DNA from: Pollutimonas sp963712655 | GTDB lineage: Bacteria; Pseudomonadota; Gammaproteobacteria; Burkholderiales; Burkholderiaceae_B | DNA length: 64,000 bases | Reading direction: 5' to 3' | NCBI GenBank assembly: GCA_963712655.1 | Contig: CAVQIT010000008.1 | Coordinates: 992,001 to 1,056,000 of the forward strand | Shown here: in pieces, positions 36,865 to 45,044 of the stretch | Position numbering within the stretch: the first letter of the stretch is position 1 | Layout of the letters: each line of letters starts with the position of its first letter | Notes under the pieces: model-generated | What the model was told of the DNA's origin: nothing | What the model saw: only the letters and a program-made list of their open reading frames with translations | The model's database searches: none | Position numbers and translations under genes: made by a program

Positions 36865-37764
36865 ATGGGAAATACAGTTGGTTTCATTGGGCTGGGCACG
36901 ATGGGCGGTCCAATGGCGGCGCGCCTGGGGCGAGCTGGCCATCGCGTTCAAGGGATGGACCTCGATCCGGCCAAGGTCGACGCGCTGGTTGGCGCGAAGG
37001 GGGTAGGATGCCGAAGCATCGCGGAGGTCTGCGAGTCGGCCGGCACCATTATTACTATGCTGCCGCGTGACGAGCATGTGCGCGCAGCCCTGTTGGGCGA
37101 GCAAGGCGTCATCGCGCATGCAAGACCCGGCACGCTGATACTGGAAATGAGCACGATTCTGCCGCATACCAGCCTGGAAATTGCGCAGGTGCTGAAAACA
37201 GCCGGACTGCGCATGATGGATGCTCCTGTCGGCAGGACGCCGGCGGACGCCCGCGCCGGAAAACTGCTGGTCATGGCGGGCGGGGCTCAGGCTGACTTTG
37301 AGCAAGCCCGGCCTTTGTTCGAGAGCTTCGCCGACAAGGTTCTTTATCTGGGCGGGCCGGGCAGCGGCATAAGAATGAAAGTGATCAATAACTATATGTC
37401 GATGGTCGGCATGGTGCTTACCGCCGAGACACTGACCATGGCCAAGAAGGCCGGCATTGCGATTTCGATGGCAGTGGAGGTATTGCAAAACACCGTGGCG
37501 GGCAAAGGGCAGATCAATACCAATTTTCCCAGGAAAGTATTGGCGGGCGATATTACGCCCGATTTTCCCTTGTCCTTGGGACATAAAGATTTGTCTCTTG
37601 GCATGAGTTTGGGACGAGAGCTGGGGACTCCCCTGTTTCTGGGAGCGTCCGCCCTGGAGCTGTTTGGCATGGCGCCGGCGTTTGGGCGGGGCGACCAGGA
37701 TTGCACGGCGATGCTGTTGATTCTCGAGCAATTGGCCGGCATTGAGAGTGAAGGGATACGATGA
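36865..37764 (+). CDS. 3-hydroxyisobutyrate-dehydrogenase family protein resembling sulfolactaldehyde reductase (YihU)
   Basis: 299 residues from ATG 36865 (GGAG five bases upstream; an earlier GTG is not needed). The Rossmann motif is FIGLGTMGGPMA (8-19). The substrate motif DAPVGRT (119-125), the catalytic Lys172 with INNYMS, AGKG, and HKDLSL follow. PVGRT, GGPGSGIRMK and FGRGDQD closely recall YihU of E. coli, which interconverts 3-sulfolactaldehyde and DHPS, where GarR-type relatives have DAPVSGG. In this operon it would link DHPS and sulfolactaldehyde next to HpsN. The gene stop overlaps the next start (ATGA). Confidence 0.8.
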   Translation: MGNTVGFIGLGTMGGPMAARLGRAGHRVQGMDLDPAKVDALVGAKGVGCRSIAEVCESAGTIITMLPRDEHVRAALLGEQGVIAHARPGTLILEMSTILPHTSLEIAQVLKTAGLRMMDAPVGRTPADARAGKLLVMAGGAQADFEQARPLFESFADKVLYLGGPGSGIRMKVINNYMSMVGMVLTAETLTMAKKAGIAISMAVEVLQNTVAGKGQINTNFPRKVLAGDITPDFPLSLGHKDLSLGMSLGRELGTPLFLGASALELFGMAPAFGRGDQDCTAMLLILEQLAGIESEGIR

Positions 37765-39122
37765 CACATACCAAGGGTTTTCTGGTTCCGCCTATGGGCG
37801 AAGCGTTGGATGCGGCGCGCATTGTCAATTGGAACATTCAGGCCGGCCAGCGATTTTCCGAGGGCGATGTTCTCTTGGAAATAGAGACGGACAAGTCTGT
37901 CATCGAGGTGCCGGCGGCGGAAAATGGCAAACTGCTTGAGCAACTGGTAGCAGTGGGCGAGACATTCAATGCCGATGCCCCTGTAGCTATGGTCGAGGTG
38001 GAGGGGGATGCCCCGCCGGCCCAAGCCTCGCCGCAAGGCACGGCGCCACTTGCCGATGCCGGACAAGCGGCGGCAGCTACGCCCGCTGCCGAGCCTTCTG
38101 AATATGTTCCGGCCGCGCATGAGGCGGCGTCCGCTAAGCGGCTGATGGCGACACCGGTTGCAAGAAAAACGGCAGCCGACATGGGGATCGTCCTGTCCGC
38201 CGTGATCGGCACGGGTCCGGCGGGCCGCGTGACAAAAGCGGATGTGCTGGCCGTTTCCGGCGCTCAAATACAGCCTGGATTAGGCGGCATGGACGCCATG
38301 GGCGCAAGCGCCGGGCGCCGCGGTCCAGAGGAGATGACAGTCAGCACCGCATACGGGGATTTGTATGCCTGCCGATGGCATGCTTCGAGGGCTTCGGCGG
38401 CGCCTACCGTTGTTCTAGTCCATGGTTTGTTTGGCGACATCGATACGTGGGCCGGCACGATAGCGGCTGCCACCCGCGCCGGCTTGGGCGTGGTGGCTGT
38501 GGAGCTTCCCTGCCATGGACGAAGCGCTTCGTTGGCCGCCGGCCTTGGCGACATTGCCGCCGCGGTCGCTGAAGCGATTGCCCAGCTTTGCCATGGGCCC
38601 GTAGTGCTGGCGGGGCACTCGCTGGGGGCGGCGATAGCTGTCAAGGTTGCGCGGCAATCGTCATTGCGCGTGGCGGCCGCCATCTTGTTTGCACCGTTGG
38701 GCTGCGGCACGGAAATCAACCAGTCTTTCCTGGACGGCATGGTTTACGCGCGCTCTGACGCCGCCCTGGAGCGCGAACTTGCCAAGCTCACCGCCGTGCG
38801 CAGTATTCCATCGATAACGTACCTGCGGAAATTAGGGCAGCGATTGAATGATCGGGCCGGCGAGCTGGCGGCGCTTTGCCGCGAGATCAGTTGCAATGGG
38901 GTGCAGCAACTCGATATCGTTCCCGATATCGAGTCCTTGAGCTGCCCTGTGGCGCTGGTTCATGGCCGCAGCGACATCATCATTCCCTGGCGGCATGCCC
39001 TGAATGTTCCTGCACGAGTGGCATTGCACCTGATCCCCAAGGCGGGGCACATGCCTCAGGCGGAAGCCGCGGTGCTGGCCGGCGAAATCATTTCACGGTG
39101 TTCCACCTATAAAGCCAATTGA
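37761..39122 (+). CDS. Lipoyl-domain / E3-binding-domain / alpha-beta hydrolase protein (AcoC-like)
   Basis: 453 residues from ATG 37761, overlapping the previous stop. The lipoyl domain (1-80) has the acceptor Lys45 in ETDKSVIEV. An Ala/Pro linker and a peripheral-subunit-binding domain (about 128-165: ATPVARKTAADMG...GPAGRVTKADV) follow. Instead of the CAT acyltransferase domain there is an alpha/beta hydrolase fold (215-453) with HGLFGD, nucleophile Ser287 in GHSLG, Asp in GRSDIIIP and His in AGHMPQ. This is the architecture of Pseudomonas AcoC. It would take the acyl group from the fused E1 and transfer or hydrolyse it. Confidence 0.87.
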   Translation: MTHTKGFLVPPMGEALDAARIVNWNIQAGQRFSEGDVLLEIETDKSVIEVPAAENGKLLEQLVAVGETFNADAPVAMVEVEGDAPPAQASPQGTAPLADAGQAAAATPAAEPSEYVPAAHEAASAKRLMATPVARKTAADMGIVLSAVIGTGPAGRVTKADVLAVSGAQIQPGLGGMDAMGASAGRRGPEEMTVSTAYGDLYACRWHASRASAAPTVVLVHGLFGDIDTWAGTIAAATRAGLGVVAVELPCHGRSASLAAGLGDIAAAVAEAIAQLCHGPVVLAGHSLGAAIAVKVARQSSLRVAAAILFAPLGCGTEINQSFLDGMVYARSDAALERELAKLTAVRSIPSITYLRKLGQRLNDRAGELAALCREISCNGVQQLDIVPDIESLSCPVALVHGRSDIIIPWRHALNVPARVALHLIPKAGHMPQAEAAVLAGEIISRCSTYKAN

Positions 39123-39140
39123 TGTTTGGAGAAATTTGAC

Positions 39141-40463
39141 GTGTCTGATCCTTCTGTGACTTATTTGAAAAAAGCCGGTAAAACGCCTGAAACCGAGACG
39201 GGAAATGCCCGCAAAGTGGTGGAGGATATGCTTGCGAAAATTGAAGCCGGCGGGGAGCAGGCTGTGCGCGACTACGCGGCGAGCCTTGATAACTGGAACG
39301 GGGAAATTATCGTTACTCCCGAAGAAATCGAGCGCCGCATCCACAGCGTGCCGGAGGCGGACAAGCGCGATATCGAATTCTCGGCCCGGCAGGTGCGGGA
39401 ATTTGCATTGCGGCAAAAGGCGTCCTTGCAGGAATTCACGGCGCAGCTTGAGTCGGGGGTAACCGCCGGCCAGCGGGTGATCCCGGTCAATGTCGCGGGT
39501 TGCTATGTACCGACGGGCCGCTATGCCCATATTGCATCGGCCTACATGAGCGTGGCGACAGCCAAGGCCGCCGGGGTGAAAACCGTGGTGGCATGTTCTC
39601 CCCCGTACCGGGGTGAGGGTATACATCCTCATGTGCTGTATGCATTGAAAACGGCCGGGGCTGACATCGTCATGACGCTGGGCGGCGTGCAATCGATCGC
39701 GGCAATGACATATGGCCTGTTTACCGGCCAGCCAGCCGATATCATTGTCGGGCCGGGCAATAAGTTTGTGGCCGAGGCCAAGCGCATGCTGTTCGGCAAG
39801 GTTGGCATAGATGTTTTTGCGGGCCCTTCGGAAGTGGCGGTCATCGCCGACGAGACCGCCGATCCCGCTATCGTCGCTTCCGACTTGGTCGGGCAGGCCG
39901 AGCATGGGCATGAGTCTCCCGCCTGGCTATTCACGACATCGGAAACGCTGGCCCGCGAGGTAATGGCGCTGGTCCCGGAACGGATTGGACGGTTGCCGCC
40001 TACGGCGCGCGATGCGGCGGGCGCCGCATGGCGCGATTACGGCGAAGTCGTCCTGTGCAAAAGGCGTGAGGATGTCGTGGCCATATCCGACCGCTATGCA
40101 TCGGAGCATCTGGAAGTCCACGCTAGGGATCTCGACTGGTGGCTGGCCAGCCTGACATGCTACGGATCCCTGTTCTTGGGGGAAGAAACCACGGTGGCGT
40201 TCGGCGACAAGAGCAGCGGCCCTAATCATATTCTGCCCACCAAGGGGGCTGCCCGCTATTCCGGCGGCCTGTCGGTGCACAAATTCATGAAAACGCTGAC
40301 GTGGCAACGGATGTCGCGTGAATCAGCCAGGCAAATTGCGCAGGTTACCGCCAGGTTGTCCCGGCTTGAGGGCATGGAGGCGCATGCCCGCACGGCCGAC
40401 GATCGTTTGGAAAAATATTTTCCGGCCGAGCGATTCGACAAGGGAACGCCGGTCAGCCTGTAA
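39141..40463 (+). CDS. hpsN: Sulfopropanediol 3-dehydrogenase (HpsN), histidinol-dehydrogenase family
   Basis: 440 residues from GTG 39141 (TTGGAG nine bases before); a TTG at 39126 is the alternative. It begins DPSVTYLKKAGKTPETET and keeps HisD landmarks: NVAGCYVPTGRYAHIASAYM, GPGNKFVAEAKRMLFG, DVFAGPSE, zinc ligands Q and H in GQAEHGHES, catalytic E-H in ASEHLEVH, and SGPNHILPT. The start and the SVHKFMKTLTWQRM and MEAHARTADDRL segments are as I recall for HpsN of Cupriavidus, which oxidises (R)-DHPS through sulfolactaldehyde to sulfolactate with two NAD+. It is not a true HisD, since it stands with hpsO- and hpsP-like genes. Confidence 0.85.
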   Translation: MSDPSVTYLKKAGKTPETETGNARKVVEDMLAKIEAGGEQAVRDYAASLDNWNGEIIVTPEEIERRIHSVPEADKRDIEFSARQVREFALRQKASLQEFTAQLESGVTAGQRVIPVNVAGCYVPTGRYAHIASAYMSVATAKAAGVKTVVACSPPYRGEGIHPHVLYALKTAGADIVMTLGGVQSIAAMTYGLFTGQPADIIVGPGNKFVAEAKRMLFGKVGIDVFAGPSEVAVIADETADPAIVASDLVGQAEHGHESPAWLFTTSETLAREVMALVPERIGRLPPTARDAAGAAWRDYGEVVLCKRREDVVAISDRYASEHLEVHARDLDWWLASLTCYGSLFLGEETTVAFGDKSSGPNHILPTKGAARYSGGLSVHKFMKTLTWQRMSRESARQIAQVTARLSRLEGMEAHARTADDRLEKYFPAERFDKGTPVSL

Positions 40464-40485
40464 CCGGCCATGGAGCGTTGCCGCA

Positions 40486-41253
40486 ATGAAGATTCAAGCA
40501 CTCTTTGATCTGACAGGCCGTACCGCTTTGGTCACCGGCGGTAATTCCGGCGTTGGCGAGGCGATGGCGCGCGCCCTGGGCCTGGCGGGCGCGCGTCTGG
40601 TGCTGGCCGCGCGACGGGAAGACCAGTTGGAGGCCGCCGCCCTGCGATTGCGTGCCGACGGGATAGAGGCCGACTGGCATGTGTGCGATTTATCGGATGT
40701 CGACGGGATCCCGGGCAGGGCGAAAGCGATTGGATCATCCCATGGCCATATCGACATACTCGTCAATGCCGCGGGCATTAACCTGCGTCAAACTTTTGCG
40801 GATGTTACGCCGCACGCCTGGCGGCGGCAGATGGCGCTGCATCTGGGCGCGCCGTTTTTTCTTGTACAGGCCTTGGCTCCGGCCATGCAAGCGGGTGGCT
40901 GGGGACGCATTATAAATATTGCGTCACTTCAGTCGTACAGGGCTTTCGCCGATAGCGCGCCATATGGCGCGGGCAAAGGCGGCATTTTGCAACTGACCAG
41001 AGCCATGGCGCAAGAGTGGTCGCGGCATGGCATAAACTGCAACGCCATCGGCCCGGGCTTTTTCCGTACGCCGCTTACCGCGGCGGTGTTCGACGATCCC
41101 GGTCTGGCGGCAACGCACGCGGCGCAAACATGCATTGGGCGCAACGGCGAGCCGGCGGATCTTTATGGGTTGACTGTATTCCTGGCAAGCGAGGCATCGT
41201 CCTACATTACGGGCCAGACCATCATGATAGACGGCGGCTATACGGCCAAGTGA
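40486..41253 (+). CDS. hpsO: SDR-family dehydrogenase, HpsO-like (DHPS 2-dehydrogenase)
   Basis: 255 residues from ATG 40486 (GGAG about 11 bases upstream). Classical short-chain dehydrogenase: TGGNSGVGEAMA cofactor loop (about 17-28), VNAAGIN, catalytic Ser in NIASLQSY, the Tyr-Lys pair in APYGAGKGG, and a C-terminal GQTIMIDGGYTAK. Residue choices after the second strand (AARR) suggest NADP(H). In Cupriavidus, HpsO and HpsP oxidise the 2-hydroxyl of DHPS enantiomers to 3-sulfo-2-oxopropanol so that the pool becomes the enantiomer used by HpsN. The same order hpsN-O-P is seen here. Confidence 0.75.
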   Translation: MKIQALFDLTGRTALVTGGNSGVGEAMARALGLAGARLVLAARREDQLEAAALRLRADGIEADWHVCDLSDVDGIPGRAKAIGSSHGHIDILVNAAGINLRQTFADVTPHAWRRQMALHLGAPFFLVQALAPAMQAGGWGRIINIASLQSYRAFADSAPYGAGKGGILQLTRAMAQEWSRHGINCNAIGPGFFRTPLTAAVFDDPGLAATHAAQTCIGRNGEPADLYGLTVFLASEASSYITGQTIMIDGGYTAK

Positions 41254-41260
41254 GGATCCC

Positions 41261-42262
41261 ATGAAGGCGCTAGTCTATACGCAACCTGGCCGTGTCCAGA
41301 TCCAAGACCGTCCATACCCGGCGCTCGAGCGCGGCGAGGTAATCCTTAGAATCGATGCCGTGGGCATTTGCGGATCGGATATGCATGCCTTTCATGGGCA
41401 TGACCCCCGCCGCGCTCCCGGCCTGGTGCTGGGCCATGAGTTCGCGGGCACAGTGGTGGACAGCGCATTGGCGGACATCAAGACCGGAACTCGTGTAACG
41501 GCCAACCCTCTGATAACCTGCGGCCGCTGCGATTACTGCGTGCAAGGGCGCGATAATCTTTGCGGGCATCGCACTATGGTCGGCATGACGCGCCCGGGCG
41601 CATTTGCCGAATTCATGTCCATCCCGGCGTCGTCGCTGGTGGATATGCCCCAGGCCATGAGCCCGGTGCATGCGGCGCTGACCGAGCCGGCCGCCACGGC
41701 GCTGCATGCAATCAATCTTTCCATGAGGTCCCTGCAGCGCCCATTGCCGGAATGCCGGACCTTGGTTATTGGCGGCGGCGCGATTGGGCTGTTGTCGGCG
41801 TTGCTGCTCAGGTCTTATGGCTGCCGCGAGGTCACCCTTGCGGAGGTTAATCCGCTACGGCGCAAATCGGCCGGGCAGCATGCATTTTGCTCCACAGTCA
41901 ACCCCTTGGAAGAGGCGCCGGCCGGCGACAGCTTCGATTTTGTCATTGACGCGGTCGGCGCCAAACCGACCCGCAATACCGCAATCGCGGCCGTCAAGCC
42001 CGGCGGCGTGGTGATGCATATTGGCTTGCAAGACTGGACCAGCGAAATCGATATGCGCAAATTGACGCTCTCGGAAGTAACGCTGCTGGGCACCTATACC
42101 TACACCATGGCGGATATGCGGGCTACCGTGAAAGCGCTGCATGACGGTGCATTCGGAAATCTGGAGTGGGTCGAGACGCGTCAGTTGAATGACGGCGACG
42201 CGGCGTTCGCCGATCTGGATCAGGGGCGCGCGGCATCGGCCAAGCTTGTGCTGTTGCCGTGA
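41261..42262 (+). CDS. hpsP: Zinc-dependent MDR dehydrogenase, HpsP-like (DHPS 2-dehydrogenase)
   Basis: 333 residues from ATG 41261, 7 bp after hpsO. Medium-chain alcohol dehydrogenase with catalytic zinc ligands (GICGSDMHAFHG, LGHEFAG), the structural-zinc lobe CGRCDYCVQGRDNLC, and a Rossmann domain (TLVIGGGAIGLLSALLL). It is predicted to act with HpsO to interconvert (S)- and (R)-DHPS through the ketone. Its 3' end faces the ABC operon across a bidirectional terminator. Confidence 0.78.
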   Translation: MKALVYTQPGRVQIQDRPYPALERGEVILRIDAVGICGSDMHAFHGHDPRRAPGLVLGHEFAGTVVDSALADIKTGTRVTANPLITCGRCDYCVQGRDNLCGHRTMVGMTRPGAFAEFMSIPASSLVDMPQAMSPVHAALTEPAATALHAINLSMRSLQRPLPECRTLVIGGGAIGLLSALLLRSYGCREVTLAEVNPLRRKSAGQHAFCSTVNPLEEAPAGDSFDFVIDAVGAKPTRNTAIAAVKPGGVVMHIGLQDWTSEIDMRKLTLSEVTLLGTYTYTMADMRATVKALHDGAFGNLEWVETRQLNDGDAAFADLDQGRAASAKLVLLP

Positions 42263-42274
42263 TTTGATTTGAAA

Positions 42275-42307
42275 CCGGCCAGCGCCGCATTTCAGCGGAC
42301 TGGCCGG
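42275..42307. terminator. Bidirectional terminator between hpsP and the ABC importer
   Basis: CCGGCCAG (42275-42282) pairs with CTGGCCGG (42300-42307), with an inner CCGC/GCGG stem and a small loop. It lies 12 bp past the hpsP stop and 20 bp before the SBP stop, in the only gap between these convergent operons. A run of T or A on each side is weak. Confidence 0.75.
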
Positions 42308-42327
42308 AGCCAGGCAAGACTGGGCGT

Positions 42328-43377
42328 TCAGTGAATGTTATTGACGAAGTCGCGCAGCTTGGGGTCGTCGTTGGCCATTTTCATATATTTATCCGTGATG
42401 AAGCTTTTAGGTGCCGGAACTGTGCGCAGCGTGCCCGAATCGCGCATGAAAGTGGCCAGCTTGTTGAACCAGCCATCCATTTTGGAATCGCCCTTGCTGC
42501 GGTCCATAGCCTGCAGTTGCTGAGCAAGATCGAAGGTCGGGCGTGTATCGAATTCTTTGTTCATGGCCTCTGTGGAAATAGATACCCCGCCTTGATCGTA
42601 GAATTTTTTCATCATTTCTATGGCGGCGGGCCGGTTGGCATTGAGCCATTTCCATGACGCCATATAAACCGCCAGGAACTTGGCCACATTCTCGGGGTTT
42701 TCTTTTGCGTAGTCGCCACGGGCGATGATGGCGCCAGGCACGGCTACTCCGCCGTCTTTGCCTGTGCAGAATACCTTCGCGCCGGTTTTTTCCTCTACGG
42801 TGTAAGTATTTGGAGCCCAAAGCCCCGCCAGTTCAATATTCTTGGAGGACAGGGCCGACATAACCTCGGCTTGCCCCATGTTCTTGATCGTCACATCGGT
42901 TTTCGACAGCCCATACTTTTTCAGGCATGCCTGCACCGCGTAATCGCCTGTCGAGTTCGATGTCAGCGCTATCGTCTGCCCTTTCATCAGGGCCGGATTG
43001 GCCGCATACTGGGCGGCCTTGTCGCCGCTTGCCACCAGCGCATTGCCTACCGACTCATCATTGCTGATGCCTATCGTCTCGATGCCAAACCTCATGTGCC
43101 CGAGTACCGCGGGGACCGAGCCGGTTGCGCCCACATCCCAGGACTTCGATGCCGCTGCCGCCATTTGGGGTACGCCGGCGGGAAATGTCAAAAATTCGGG
43201 CTTGAGGCCGACTTGCGCCCACCAGCCTTTCTGTGTGGCGACATAAAAGGGCAGCGCCCAATATACCGCTGGCTGGTAGCTGATCTTTATGGGGGTCAGA
43301 GGTTGCTGGGCATGACTGCCCGCGCCGCCCAAAAGCGCTGCGGCAATAGTGGCGGTGCGTAATACGGTTTTCAGCAT
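42328..43377 (-). CDS. ABC transporter substrate-binding protein, aliphatic sulfonate/taurine (SsuA/TauA/NMT1) type
   Basis: 349 residues from ATG 43377 (AGGAGA upstream). A signal peptide (MLKTVLRTATIAAALLGGAGSHAQ) precedes PIKISYQPAVYWALPFYVATQKGWW, the SsuA-type start of the periplasmic fold. GVPQMAAAASKSWDVGATGSVPAVLG is the ligand-pocket segment of the family, and ALTSNSTGDYAVQACLKKYGL follows. It delivers a small anion, probably a sulfonate, to the two permeases. It is the last gene of the ABC operon and converges on hpsP. Confidence 0.88.
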   Translation of the reverse strand: MLKTVLRTATIAAALLGGAGSHAQQPLTPIKISYQPAVYWALPFYVATQKGWWAQVGLKPEFLTFPAGVPQMAAAASKSWDVGATGSVPAVLGHMRFGIETIGISNDESVGNALVASGDKAAQYAANPALMKGQTIALTSNSTGDYAVQACLKKYGLSKTDVTIKNMGQAEVMSALSSKNIELAGLWAPNTYTVEEKTGAKVFCTGKDGGVAVPGAIIARGDYAKENPENVAKFLAVYMASWKWLNANRPAAIEMMKKFYDQGGVSISTEAMNKEFDTRPTFDLAQQLQAMDRSKGDSKMDGWFNKLATFMRDSGTLRTVPAPKSFITDKYMKMANDDPKLRDFVNNIH

Positions 43378-43426
43378 GATGTCTCCTTTGGTTCCAAGAA
43401 TTCGAGCCTTGCGCTCCCGCATTTTT

Positions 43427-44224
43427 TCAATGCATGGTGCTGTCGTGCTCTTGACGAAGTGATTTCCAGATATGAGTGCGCAAACGGACAAACGAGCTTT
43501 TATCCATCACGTCCTCAATTTTTTTGCATTCATCCCAGTTTTCCGCCGTGCGTATCGGCTTGACATCGATGATCTCCTTGATCCTGCCTGGACGCGGGGT
43601 CATGATGACTACGCGGTCCGCCAGGTACACAGCCTCGTCCACCGCATGCGTGATGAACAGGACGGTACGGGGATTGACCCGGGCCAACTGCACGAGCTCT
43701 TCCTGCATGACAACCCGTGTCTGCGCATCGAGCGCGCCGAACGGTTCGTCCATCAGGAGTACGCTGGGGTCCAGTGAATAGGCGCGCGCAATGGCAACCC
43801 GTTGCTGCATGCCGCCGGATAGTTGATTGGGGTAGGCGTTTTCATAGCCTTGCAGATTCATGAGATCGATGTAGTGCGTAATAATCTTGCGCCGCTCGGC
43901 TTCGGCAAGACCTTTGGCGCGCAGCCCGAATTCAATATTCTGATAAACCGTTTTCCAGGGGAACAATGCGAATTGCTGGAATACGACAGCACGCTCGGGG
44001 CCGGGGGCCTTGACGGCGGAGCCCGCCACGTTTACGGAGCCGTTGCTTGGGAACTCCAAGCCTGCCGCCATCCTCATGCAGGTGGTTTTTCCGCATCCCG
44101 AGGGACCCACTATGGCAACGAACTCTTTTTCGTTAACGACAAGGTTAATGTTATCCAGGGCCAGAAAATCGCTATTGTCTCGTTGGAATGTCCTGCTCAC
44201 GTGTTCGAATACGATATTGCTCAT
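43427..44224 (-). CDS. ABC transporter ATP-binding protein (SsuB/TauB type)
   Basis: 265 residues from ATG 44224 (GAGGAGAC upstream). Walker A GPSGCGKTT, Q-loop QQFALFPW, signature LSGGMQQRVAIARA, Walker B VLLMDEPFGALD and switch His in TVLFITHAVDEA are all present. It energises import together with the permeases at 44254 and 45045. Families of this type take up nitrate, taurine or alkanesulfonates; neighbours favour sulfonates. Confidence 0.93.
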   Translation of the reverse strand: MSNIVFEHVSRTFQRDNSDFLALDNINLVVNEKEFVAIVGPSGCGKTTCMRMAAGLEFPSNGSVNVAGSAVKAPGPERAVVFQQFALFPWKTVYQNIEFGLRAKGLAEAERRKIITHYIDLMNLQGYENAYPNQLSGGMQQRVAIARAYSLDPSVLLMDEPFGALDAQTRVVMQEELVQLARVNPRTVLFITHAVDEAVYLADRVVIMTPRPGRIKEIIDVKPIRTAENWDECKKIEDVMDKSSFVRLRTHIWKSLRQEHDSTMH

Positions 44225-44253
44225 GTTGTCTCCTCGAATGGGATTGTTTTGCG

Positions 44254-45036
44254 CTATTTGTTGTGCGATAGAAGTTTTTCCAGTGATCGCAGGACGATGT
44301 CGATGACGATGCCCACCACGCCGATTGAAATCATGCCCGCCATGACGATGGACGTATCAAGGTTGCTCTGGCCTTTGACTAGGAGATAGCCGATGCCGCT
44401 GGATGCGACGATCAATTCAGCGCCGATCAGGGACATCCAGCCCAATCCGGCGGAAATGCGCAGCCCGGCGATGATCGATGGCAGCGCCGCCGGAAACAGC
44501 ACTTGGGAGATAATCTGGAAATTCGTCAGCCCCAGCGTTCTTGCCGCTTCCAGCAAATGAGTTTCCACATACTTTGCGCCGCGGTAAGAGTTGATCAGGC
44601 ACGGCGGGAATGCTCCGGTGAAAATAATGAGTATCGGCCCGCCGATGCCGGTGCCGAACCAGAGTGCGGCAAACGGCACCCACGCAATGGGCGGTATGAA
44701 GCGTAGTCCATTGAATAACGGCGAGACAATCTCGTCGAGCAGGCGGAACCATCCCATCATCAGCCCAAGCGGCACCCCCACAAGGACCGCCATGCCGAAG
44801 CCGAGCGCGAAGCGCTCAAGGCTTGCGAGCATATGCTGCTGGATGGTGTAACCCGAAAATGGGGTACGCATCAGCCGGACCAGGGTTTCCAGGACGTCAT
44901 GCGGCATGGGCAGAAAGCGGGGCGGCGCCAGGCCGGCGAATGCCGAGAAATACCAGACCGCGAAAAATGCCAGCGTGCCGGCGATGGTCAGCGCGGCAAA
45001 TCGATGGACCGGCAATTTATGTTGTGATGGGGTCAT
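44254..45036 (-). CDS. ABC transporter permease (SsuC/TauC type), subunit 1
   Basis: 260 residues from ATG 45036. Six-helix BPD permease; the EAA-type cytoplasmic loop is EAARTLGLTNFQIISQVLFPAALPSIIAGLRIS, followed by GWMSLIGAELI. It forms the membrane channel, probably as a heterodimer with the next permease. The stop of the upstream permease (45045) is only 8 bp away. Confidence 0.9.
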   Translation of the reverse strand: MTPSQHKLPVHRFAALTIAGTLAFFAVWYFSAFAGLAPPRFLPMPHDVLETLVRLMRTPFSGYTIQQHMLASLERFALGFGMAVLVGVPLGLMMGWFRLLDEIVSPLFNGLRFIPPIAWVPFAALWFGTGIGGPILIIFTGAFPPCLINSYRGAKYVETHLLEAARTLGLTNFQIISQVLFPAALPSIIAGLRISAGLGWMSLIGAELIVASSGIGYLLVKGQSNLDTSIVMAGMISIGVVGIVIDIVLRSLEKLLSHNK

Positions 45037-45044
45037 GCAAGCCT

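Noticed and set aside
39141..40463. Histidinol dehydrogenase (hisD) of histidine biosynthesis
   Set aside because: No other his genes nearby, the order with SDR and MDR dehydrogenases matches hpsNOP, and the N-terminal VTYLKK segment is HpsN-like.
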